A DNA stretch of 10,828 nt from the NCBI GenBank assembly GCA_015222555.1, contig JADFVM010000023.1:1-10828 (forward strand), read 5' to 3'. The stretch is from Pseudomonadota bacterium. Its GTDB lineage: Bacteria; Desulfobacterota; JADFVX01. The translations under genes were made by a program, and so were the position numbers. Positions 1-4,447 of this stretch are shown piece after piece. The notes under the pieces are model-generated. The model ran no database searches, was not told the origin of the DNA, and saw nothing but the letters and a program-made list of their open reading frames with translations. Numbering within the stretch: position 1 is the first letter of the stretch; every line of letters starts with the position of its first letter.

Positions 1-745
1 TGATGAATGGCTTTCCTGATTTTGCGATCTGCTCGAGAAGGGGAAGGATATCCTTCATGTTGCTGATCTTCTTCTCGTGGATTAGAATGTAGACATCTTC
101 CAGAACCGCTTCCATTCTCTCCGGATCGGTGACGAAGTAGGGTGACAAATAACCTCTGTCGAACTGCATACCTTCAACAACGTCGAGTGTTGTTTCCATC
201 CCTTTGGCTTCTTCAACGGTAATAACGCCTTCCTTACCCACTTTGTCCATCGCTTCGGCAATGATGTTGCCGATGGTTTCATCATTGTTGGCAGAGATAG
301 TTCCAATCTGAGCGATCTCCTTCTGGTCCTTGGTGGGCTTGCTGACCTTTTGGAGCTCAGCAATGGCGACTTCAACGGCTTTGTCGACACCTCTTTTGAG
401 GTCCATCGGATTTGAGCCTGAGGCAACCATTTTGGAACCTTCTTTAACAATAGCCTGTGCAAGAACCGTGGCTGTCGTTGTCCCGTCACCGGCAACGTCA
501 GACGTTTTTGATGCAACTTCTTTGACCATCTGTGCGCCCATATTTTCAAATTTATCGGCCAGTTCTATCTCTTTTGCTACTGTTACACCGTCTTTTGTTA
601 TTACGGGTGAGCCAAAAGATTTCTCAATGATTACATTACGTCCCTTTGGTCCAAGTGTTACCCTTACAGCATTTGCCAGACTATTTACCCCGTTAAGGAT
701 ATGTTTTCTTGCATCTTCGCCGTAGTTAATTTCTTTAGCTGCCAT
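1..745 (-). CDS. groEL: Chaperonin GroEL (60 kDa), 5' part only
   Basis: This is the large subunit of the ATP-driven GroEL-GroES folding chamber in the cytoplasm. The visible 248 residues cover the N-terminal equatorial and intermediate segments and the beginning of the apical domain; the full protein is normally about 540-550 residues, so over half lies beyond base 1. Seen in the translation: the nucleotide-binding LGPKGRN at residues 31-37, KDG at 51-53, and the ATP-hydrolysis signature AGDGTTTATVLA around 86-96, which holds the catalytic Asp87. Residue numbers match the Escherichia coli protein without gaps in this part. The ATG at 745 is supported by an AAGGAG ribosome site at 753-758. 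The gene lies 31 bases downstream of groES and shares its promoter and CIRCE operator. I see no internal stop or frameshift. Confidence 0.98.
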   Translation of the reverse strand, partial: MAAKEINYGEDARKHILNGVNSLANAVRVTLGPKGRNVIIEKSFGSPVITKDGVTVAKEIELADKFENMGAQMVKEVASKTSDVAGDGTTTATVLAQAIVKEGSKMVASGSNPMDLKRGVDKAVEVAIAELQKVSKPTKDQKEIAQIGTISANNDETIGNIIAEAMDKVGKEGVITVEEAKGMETTLDVVEGMQFDRGYLSPYFVTDPERMEAVLEDVYILIHEKKISNMKDILPLLEQIAKSGKPFI

Positions 746-776
746 TTAAATTCTCCTTTCTTATATAAATTGTTGA

Positions 777-1067
777 TTATTCAATTACTGCGAGGATATC
801 ATCTTCGCGCATGATGAGGTATTCTTCGCCGTCTATCATCACATCGGAACCTGAATATTTGCTGAAAAGAACTTTGTCCCCGACTTTAACGTCGAGGGGA
901 AGAACCTTTCCGTCTTCAGTGATTTTTCCCTTGCCTGCTGCAATAATCTCACCTTCGGCAGGTTTTTCTTTCGCGCTGTCGGGAATGATAATCCCGCCTT
1001 TACTGATTTCTTTCTCCTCCAGACGCCTGACGAGGACTCTTTCGTGTAGTGGTCTAATCTTGCTCAT
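777..1067 (-). CDS. groES: Co-chaperonin GroES (10 kDa)
   Basis: GroES forms the heptameric lid that closes the GroEL chamber in the cytoplasm. The 96-residue product has the usual family length. It begins with the typical IRPLHERVLVRR strand, followed by the mobile loop (around residues 17-32, with SKGGIIIPDSAKEKP), which contacts GroEL. The G-x-V/I-x-AAGKGK segment follows near 39-47, then the VKVGDKVLFSKYSG segment, and the chain ends in the family-typical REDDILAVIE. The ATG at 1067 is preceded by an AAGGAG ribosome site (1076-1081, 8 bases away). It is the first gene of the groES-groEL operon, read leftward under the CIRCE element at 1117-1143. Confidence 0.98.
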   Translation of the reverse strand: MSKIRPLHERVLVRRLEEKEISKGGIIIPDSAKEKPAEGEIIAAGKGKITEDGKVLPLDVKVGDKVLFSKYSGSDVMIDGEEYLIMREDDILAVIE

Positions 1068-1116
1068 TTCCTAAACTCCTTTCATTTAATGTGTTTTTGT
1101 ATCTCTTGGGAGACTT

Positions 1117-1143
1117 TTAGCACTCTCGTAGCTAGAGTGCTAA
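1117..1143 (-). promoter_or_regulatory. CIRCE operator (HrcA binding site) of groESL
   Basis: The perfect inverted repeat TTAGCACTC-N9-GAGTGCTAA matches the CIRCE consensus at every arm position. The dyad extends three bases further on each side, giving 12-bp arms over 1114-1146. It lies between the predicted transcription start and the groES ribosome site, so it would be in the 5' leader. In established systems HrcA binds this site and represses groESL, and GroEL activity keeps HrcA active. No hrcA gene is in the window. Confidence 0.97.
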
Positions 1144-1155
1144 AAGATAAATAGA

Positions 1156-1184
1156 AATATAATAACAAGTTTTGAAAAAAGCAA
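1156..1184 (-). promoter_or_regulatory. Sigma-70-type promoter of groESL
   Basis: Read on the minus strand, a -35 TTGCTT (1179-1184) is followed after exactly 17 bases by a -10 TATATT (1156-1161). The predicted start, near 1149, falls at the edge of the CIRCE dyad. This arrangement is expected for HrcA control acting on a vegetative promoter rather than for a heat-shock sigma factor. Confidence 0.72.
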
Positions 1185-1232
1185 GGGTTAGGGTGAATTT
1201 TTTTTAATTAATCATGAAAGGGGGGTTTTCTG

Positions 1233-1301
1233 ATGGGGAGAGCTCTTGGATTATCTGTTAAAAGACGTGCTATGAGACAAGAACGATGGCGAATAAAATA
1301 A
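1233..1301 (+). CDS. Possible 22-residue basic small protein, unrecognised
   Basis: A short reading frame in the gap between the groES promoter and the DUF507 genes begins with ATG seven bases after a G-rich AAAGGGGGG tract, which could serve as a ribosome site. The product would be 22 residues long, strongly basic (three Lys or Arg clusters, among them VKRR and RWRIK) and has no signal peptide. I do not recognise it. A TATAAT at 1158-1163 on the plus strand could drive it, but I find no -35 box at the right distance. A frame this short arises easily by chance, so this is only a candidate. Confidence 0.2.
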   Translation: MGRALGLSVKRRAMRQERWRIK

Positions 1302-1308
1302 AGAGGGC

Positions 1309-1587
1309 TTAACTTGAAAACCCCTTTTTGGTCATCTCTTCCTGAAAGAGTTTGTCGTACATGACGTCCCATTCTCTGCTGCCTTCGGCAATCATCCTGG
1401 AGTAGGAGCGGATTTTTTGTCTTACAAAATCGTCGACCTGATCTTCGACTTTAAAATAGTTAAAGAGCATCCTTTTGATGTCATTTAAAACAGCGGCTTC
1501 GTTTGTCATCTCAATGCAGGATTTTTTTTTGAGGTCATCAAAAATGAGATGCGAAATGTGGCGGATTCTGTCCTCGCTGAACTTCAT
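1309..1587 (-). CDS. DUF507 family protein (second of a tandem pair)
   Basis: A 92-residue soluble, mostly alpha-helical and charged protein. The start, MKFSEDRIRHISHLIFDDLKK, has the MK-[FL]-[ST]-[ED]-x(3)-I/L-S-x-LI pattern I associate with DUF507. The middle and end carry the matching D-x-V-D-D-F-V-[RK], then YSRMIAEGSREWDVMYDKL. The function of the family is unknown. The start codon overlaps the stop of the upstream paralogue by four bases (ATGA), which suggests translational coupling and balanced synthesis, perhaps of a heteromer. An AAAGAG ribosome-site candidate precedes it. The family call is from memory of the sequence pattern, with no search behind it. Confidence 0.8.
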   Translation of the reverse strand: MKFSEDRIRHISHLIFDDLKKKSCIEMTNEAAVLNDIKRMLFNYFKVEDQVDDFVRQKIRSYSRMIAEGSREWDVMYDKLFQEEMTKKGFSS

Positions 1588-1865
1588 AATACAAACTCTT
1601 TTTCTTTGGCCAGTTTGTTTTTAATCATGGAAAATGCTTTTCTCGAATCTACCTCACCTTTTTCTATTTGAGAGGAATATGCTTCCATTAGTTTCTTTAC
1701 TTCCTCGTCAAGCAGCATTTCATCTCTAAGGTTTTTGGTGATAGCTTCTTTAATGGTTAAACGGATAGCCTCCTCTTTTGCAATAAAATTCACAGAATCA
1801 TTTTTCTGTAATCCGTTTAGAATAAGGGTGGATAATTTGTCTACCTGTTTGTCAGTTAACTTCAT
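1584..1865 (-). CDS. DUF507 family protein (first of a tandem pair)
   Basis: A 93-residue cytoplasmic, helical, lysine-rich protein that is recognisably a paralogue of the gene directly downstream. Both open with MK-hydrophobic-[ST]-[ED] and S-x-LI-x-x-L-x-K, and both have an acidic D-x-x-V stretch and a YSxxIxxG motif near two-thirds of the length (here YSSQIEKGE). The function is unknown. The ATG at 1865 has no good ribosome site (only AAAG nearby). The minus-strand promoter candidate at 1919-1947 would leave a leader of roughly 45-50 bases. It is transcribed in the same direction as groES but separated from it by about 165 bases that contain the groES promoter. Confidence 0.8.
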   Translation of the reverse strand: MKLTDKQVDKLSTLILNGLQKNDSVNFIAKEEAIRLTIKEAITKNLRDEMLLDEEVKKLMEAYSSQIEKGEVDSRKAFSMIKNKLAKEKEFVL

Positions 1866-1918
1866 GACTTTATAATTAGCAAAGCCTATTGATTATTGCA
1901 AGGGAAAAGGCAGGCTTA

Positions 1919-1947
1919 CATATAGATATAATTTAGATATAGTTCAA
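1919..1947 (-). promoter_or_regulatory. Candidate promoter for the DUF507 pair
   Basis: On the minus strand, TTGAAC (1942-1947) and TATATG (1919-1924) are separated by 17 bases. The -10 lacks the usual final T, so the match is moderate. The spacing and the position upstream of the DUF507 pair are suitable. Confidence 0.35.
1923..1941. repeat. Two TAGATATA direct repeats, 11 bases apart
   Basis: TAGATATA occurs at 1923-1930 and again at 1934-1941, one helical turn apart, in the 129-base divergent region between the DUF507 pair and the lipoprotein gene. The repeats lie within the spacer and -10 area of the minus-strand promoter candidate and also hold a plus-strand TATAAT (1927-1932). They could be paired half-sites for a regulator, or simply A+T-rich promoter DNA. 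Confidence 0.4.
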
Positions 1948-1994
1948 ATAATATTTTTATTGTAAGTTATAAAAGTGATTATTCAAGAGGTAAT

Positions 1995-2123
1995 ATGAAA
2001 TACTTTTTAAATGCCATTGCAATGTTTTTGCTCTGTGCCACGTTTTTTGCCTGCAGCAAAGGAGAAGAAAAGCCCAAGGAGATAAAAAAAGAAACCAGAA
2101 TAGAAGACCCGAGGCAGCTTTAA
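1995..2123 (+). CDS. Lipoprotein signal peptide, 5' part of a frame-split MORN lipoprotein
   Basis: The frame encodes 42 residues: a lysine near the start, a hydrophobic core (about residues 4-19), a lipobox-like FFAC with Cys20, then a charged SKGEEKPKEIKK linker. This is a typical bacterial lipoprotein export signal with a tether, expected to be lipidated and held at the membrane. The ATG at 1995 has an AGAGG ribosome site at 1986-1990. The frame ends at TAA 2121-2123, two bases before the ATG of a MORN-repeat frame that is one base out of register. The -1 frame stays open from before the A7 run (2084-2090) into that domain. A single shift there would give a normal lipoprotein of about 136 residues. 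Confidence 0.7.
   Translation: MKYFLNAIAMFLLCATFFACSKGEEKPKEIKKETRIEDPRQL
2084..2090 (+). other. A7 run, likely frameshift or slippage point
   Basis: The upstream frame reads ATA AAA AAA GAA across this run, so A-AAA-AAA fits the X-XXY-YYZ pattern for -1 slippage. Slipping back one base joins the signal-peptide frame to the MORN-repeat frame with no intervening stop. The run could be a programmed site, a transcriptional slippage site, a true inactivating deletion or insertion, or a sequencing error; the sequence alone cannot separate these. Confidence 0.5.
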
Positions 2124-2125
2124 GG

Positions 2126-2407
2126 ATGGAAGCAAAAGAGCCTGTTAAAGGGGAAAATATCATTACGAGTTATTACCCGAACGGTGAAAAGGAATCGGAA
2201 GGTCAATTTAAAGATGGAATGATGGTTGGCCTTTGGGCTACATGGTATGAAAACGGCCAAATGAAGAGGACGTCCTTGTATAAAGATAACAATCCGGATG
2301 GTAAACAGTCCCTTTTCGATGATAAGGGGGATCTCCTGTCAGAAAAGGTGCATATAGATGGTGTTGAAACGACAGCCCTTGATGTGAAGGCTTCTAAGAG
2401 CCAATAA
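2126..2407 (+). CDS. MORN-repeat domain, 3' part of a frame-split lipoprotein
   Basis: The 93 residues contain about three MORN-type (MORN_2-like) repeats of the Y-x-NG-x(3)-EG-x-[FY]-[KD]-[DN]G kind. YYPNGEKESEGQFKDG lies at about residues 16-31, WYENGQMKRTSLYKDNNPDG at 40-59, and a worn third copy, FDDKGDLLSEKVHIDG, at 64-79. In bacteria such repeats occur in many small exported or toxin/antitoxin-type proteins; I cannot give a specific role. The frame has its own ATG two bases after the upstream stop. It could be translated by re-initiation (GAGG at 2111-2114), but it would then lack an export signal, which is odd for this type. I think it is the body of the lipoprotein that begins at 1995. 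A strong terminator follows directly. Confidence 0.65.
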   Translation: MEAKEPVKGENIITSYYPNGEKESEGQFKDGMMVGLWATWYENGQMKRTSLYKDNNPDGKQSLFDDKGDLLSEKVHIDGVETTALDVKASKSQ

Positions 2408-2418
2408 GTGTTAATTAC

Positions 2419-2455
2419 AAAAATGGGGCTGCTATCACTGCAGTCCCATTTTTTT
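2419..2455. terminator. Bidirectional rho-independent terminator
   Basis: A 14-bp stem (2419-2432 with 2440-2453, one G-T pair) closes a 7-base loop. The T tract continues past the stem on the plus strand, and a T5 tract ends the hairpin on the minus strand. It sits between two convergent genes and overlaps the stop codon of the minus-strand zinc-ribbon gene, so it can end both transcripts. Confidence 0.9.
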
Positions 2456-2702
2456 ATTCGTTATCAATCGGTTCAGGATCACAAAGAAGAGAATTATAAA
2501 CAGCAAGCCTTCCACATTTCTTGCAAATGTACTCAATATTCTCTACCATGGCGGAACATACATGTCTGGGATCATCTGTTTCCTTTTTACAGTACTCACA
2601 GGAAAAGGGAACGCTTTCACTGTTAGGGTGGCAGAGGTGTCCTCTCCCGCTTGTCTTTAGCCCGCATTCCGGACAGGAATAAGTTTGCACATAATCTGTC
2701 AT
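2454..2702 (-). CDS. Small protein of three tandem zinc-ribbon modules, function unknown
   Basis: The 82-residue product is made of three similar units exactly 25 residues apart. Unit 1 is C10-x2-C13-x8-H22-x-C24 (with H25), unit 2 is C35-x2-C38-x8-H47-x-C49, and unit 3 is C60-x2-C63-x8-L72-x-C74. Each unit has four possible zinc ligands, except that the third has Leu where the first two have His. There is no signal peptide or membrane segment, so it is probably cytoplasmic. Zinc ribbons bind nucleic acid or proteins, but nothing here decides which. The ATG at 2702 follows an AGAGG ribosome site. Similar small proteins seem familiar to me from deltaproteobacterial genomes, as unnamed hypotheticals. 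It stands alone, convergent with the MORN gene across a shared terminator. Confidence 0.82.
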   Translation of the reverse strand: MTDYVQTYSCPECGLKTSGRGHLCHPNSESVPFSCEYCKKETDDPRHVCSAMVENIEYICKKCGRLAVYNSLLCDPEPIDNE

Positions 2703-2891
2703 ACTATTTACCTCTCTTAAGAATTTTATTAAATAAGATTCGAATTAAATGAGCCTATTATGTTTTTAAGCAGGAAGCTTTTTTATGAAATTTTTCTTCT
2801 TGTGACACCAGTGAAAAGAGACCATCGACTATTATTTAGCACACTCTATTTGCCCAGTCAATCAAAAGGCCACCCGTTGTTGCCAAACTTA

Positions 2892-2921
2892 TTGACAACA
2901 TTACTATAATAGCGATAGTAT
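2892..2921 (+). promoter_or_regulatory. Candidate galU promoter with overlapping dyad
   Basis: A perfect -35 TTGACA (2892-2897) is followed after 18 bases by TAGTAT (2916-2921). An inverted repeat TACTAT-N7-ATAGTA (2902-2920) covers the spacer and the -10, where a bound regulator would block polymerase. A perfect TATAAT at 2905-2910 is also present and could pair with TTGCCA (2880-2885, 19-base spacing). Either start gives a galU leader well over 100 bases long. Confidence 0.55.
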
Positions 2922-2982
2922 TTCCTGACCAAGATAAACTGGACTATTTTCATTACCGCCTTGAGGGGTGTAGGTATCTTTA

Positions 2983-3023
2983 AGAAATAATTTTCTGCCA
3001 GAAAATCGCAGAAAATTATTTCT
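2983..3023. repeat. Perfect 16-bp inverted repeat in the galU leader
   Basis: The arms 2983-2998 and 3008-3023 are perfectly complementary around a 9-base loop. The loop itself contains CAGAAAAT (2999-3006). This can pair instead with ATTTTCTG in the left arm (2990-2997), giving a tight second hairpin with a one-base centre, and it is a direct repeat of part of the right arm. There is no T tract after the stem in either direction, so it is not a rho-independent terminator. It ends 27 bases before the galU ribosome site. Confidence 0.9.
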
Positions 3024-3064
3024 AAGTTACTAAAATTCAAAAGTAATTAAAGGAGATTGATTCA

Positions 3065-3931
3065 TTGAAGGTAAGAAAAGCGCTTTTCCCCGCCGCCGGA
3101 ATGGGAACACGGTTTTTACCCATCACAAAGGCTATTCCCAAAGAGATGCTTCCTCTTGTTGATAAACCCCTCATCCAATATTGCGTTGAAGAGGCGATGG
3201 CGGCAGCTATTAAAGAAATTATCATTATTACAGGAATGGGGAAAACTGCTATTGAGGACCATTTTGATACATCCTTCCAGCTCGAGACTATTCTGAAGAA
3301 TAAGGGAAAACTGGAGGAACTGAAGGTAGTGCAGGATGTATCAAACATGCTTCATTTTTCCTATACCAGGCAGAAAGAGGCAAAAGGTTTGGGACATGCT
3401 GTTCTTGTGGGAAGAAACCTCATCGGCAACGAGCCCTTTGCTGTTTTTCTTGGAGATGACATTGTTAATGCAACGGTTCCCTGCATGAAGCAGATGATCG
3501 ACGTATATAATGAAAAGGGGTGCTCCGTCTTAGCGGTAAAGAAAGTCCCAAGGGATGAAGTGTCACAATACGGTGTGATTGCCGGAGAAAAAGTGGGTGA
3601 TAGGCTTTATCGTGTTCTTGATATGGTAGAAAAACCCTCCGTAGAGGATGCGCCGTCAGACCTCGCCATTATAGGAAGGTATCTTCTCATGCCTGAGATC
3701 TTTGACCATATTGAAGTCACACCCCCTGGAAGAGGTGGTGAAATCCAGCTTACCGATGCGATGAAATCATTGTTAAAAGATCAGCCTATGTATGCCCTGG
3801 AGTTTGAAGGAGATCGATATGACGCCGGGGACAGGCTTGGCTTTATTAAGGCCAATATCGCCTTTGCACTGGAAAGGGATGAATTAAGGGATGATGTTGT
3901 CAAATTTATAAAGGGGCTCAACCTGAAATAA
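3065..3931 (+). CDS. galU: UTP--glucose-1-phosphate uridylyltransferase
   Basis: GalU makes UDP-glucose from UTP and glucose 1-phosphate in the cytoplasm, feeding lipopolysaccharide, capsule and other surface glycans. The 288 residues match the usual bacterial length of about 290-300. The nucleotidyltransferase signature AAGMGTRFLPITKAIPKEMLP is at 10-30. Further along come GLGHAV (108-113), LGDD (129-132, metal and nucleotide site), VEKP (188-191), GRY (204-206), GGEIQLTDA (224-232) and YDAGDRLG (252-259). All are expected of active GalU. The start is TTG at 3065, chosen because AGGAG (3051-3055) is well placed and the protein begins directly with the first beta strand. The leader is long and structured. 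No glycan genes are next to it; hsp20 follows after 67 bases, apparently with its own promoter. Confidence 0.96.
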   Translation: MKVRKALFPAAGMGTRFLPITKAIPKEMLPLVDKPLIQYCVEEAMAAAIKEIIIITGMGKTAIEDHFDTSFQLETILKNKGKLEELKVVQDVSNMLHFSYTRQKEAKGLGHAVLVGRNLIGNEPFAVFLGDDIVNATVPCMKQMIDVYNEKGCSVLAVKKVPRDEVSQYGVIAGEKVGDRLYRVLDMVEKPSVEDAPSDLAIIGRYLLMPEIFDHIEVTPPGRGGEIQLTDAMKSLLKDQPMYALEFEGDRYDAGDRLGFIKANIAFALERDELRDDVVKFIKGLNLK

Positions 3932-3947
3932 TCCTTTTCAGTTGTCC

Positions 3948-3979
3948 TGTGATAATATCAAGATCGTTAACACTGTTAA
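3948..3979 (+). promoter_or_regulatory. Candidate extended -10 promoter and operator before hsp20-lon
   Basis: TG-T-GATAAT (3948-3956) has the extended -10 form, which can work with a weak -35 box; I see no good -35. Four to sixteen bases after the predicted start (about 3963) lies a perfect palindrome, TTAACA-C-TGTTAA (3967-3979), placed where a repressor would block transcription. It is unlike CIRCE, so a different heat-shock repressor or another regulator would be involved. Confidence 0.4.
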
Positions 3980-3998
3980 TAAGTAGGGTAAAGTTATT

Positions 3999-4430
3999 AT
4001 GGGTGATCCAAAGAATCCGAGTGACAGCCTCTTTTCTCTCCATCAGGAGATTAACCGGTTATTCAACGATGTTTTTTCTGGTGAAGAAGCGACTGAGCAG
4101 ATTGATGCTCCCGCCGTTGATGTCCTGGAAACAGATGATAGCCTGAAGATAGAAATTGAAGTTCCTGGACTTGAAAAGAAGGATATTACACTGCAGATAT
4201 CGGGTGACCTGCTCATAGTAGAGGGACTCAAGCGTGATACAGATAGAGCGGAGGGCGCCAAATATATCTGTATGGAAAGACGTTTCGGTTACTTCCGAAG
4301 AACCCTCGCCCTTCCTGCCATGGGAGACTCATCCAATATCAGGGCTTCCCATGAAAATGGGGTGCTTACTATAACATTACCAAAGATTGATGATCGCAGG
4401 GGCACTGTTAGACGAATTGAAATAGAATGA
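3999..4430 (+). CDS. hsp20: Small heat-shock protein, Hsp20 / alpha-crystallin family
   Basis: An ATP-independent holdase that binds unfolding proteins in the cytoplasm and keeps them soluble. The 143-residue product has the family layout: a short N-terminal arm with LFSLHQEINRLFNDVF (11-26), the alpha-crystallin domain from about 37 to 131 (APAVDVLETDD, IEIEVPGLEKKDI, RRFGYFRRTLALP, ENGVLTITLPK) and a short tail. The tail has an I-x-I motif (Ile140-Glu-Ile142), which in this family docks onto neighbouring dimers during oligomer assembly. The ATG at 3999 has only a weak ribosome site (TAGGG). The gene is 17 bases upstream of lon, so the holdase and the protease are probably made together from one stress-responsive transcript. 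Confidence 0.95.
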   Translation: MGDPKNPSDSLFSLHQEINRLFNDVFSGEEATEQIDAPAVDVLETDDSLKIEIEVPGLEKKDITLQISGDLLIVEGLKRDTDRAEGAKYICMERRFGYFRRTLALPAMGDSSNIRASHENGVLTITLPKIDDRRGTVRRIEIE

Positions 4431-4447
4431 GTTTATGGAGGTAAGCA

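Larger units (their letters stand above)
2703..3064. other. 362-base gap without a convincing gene
   Basis: The gap lies between the divergently read zinc-ribbon gene and galU. The left half (2703-2880) is A+T-rich and should hold the zinc-ribbon promoter, which I could not pin down. The right half holds the galU promoter candidate (2892-2921), a TACTAT-N7-ATAGTA dyad over it, the large inverted repeat at 2983-3023 and the galU ribosome site (AGGAG, 3051-3055). A 60-codon frame on the minus strand (2858-3040) is judged spurious. Confidence 0.6.

Noticed and set aside
82..725. Long frames on both strands over the groEL part (82-549 minus, 330-725 plus)
   Set aside because: They are shadows of the clear GroEL frame; their products are low-complexity and match no family.
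1216..1328. GAAA-G6-TTTTC and GAAAACCCCTTTT as a long-range inverted repeat
   Set aside because: The right copy is part of the coding end of the DUF507 gene, the arms mismatch in length and they are about 85 bases apart; low-complexity coincidence.
2770..2792. AAGC-AGGAA-GCTT followed by T6 as a terminator
   Set aside because: The stem is only four base pairs and no plus-strand gene ends here.
2836..2846. CIRCE-like half site TTAGCACACTC in the galU upstream region
   Set aside because: It has a two-base insertion relative to TTAGCACTC and no second arm nearby.
2858..3040. A 60-codon minus-strand frame between the zinc-ribbon gene and galU
   Set aside because: Its coding sequence would include the perfect inverted repeat, the galU promoter candidate and A+T-rich leader. 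It has no good ribosome site and no family pattern I recognise.
3923..3941. CTGAAA-N7-TTTCAG hairpin at the end of galU
   Set aside because: Six base pairs, weak, with no T tract after it, so it is not a credible terminator; read-through to hsp20 remains possible.
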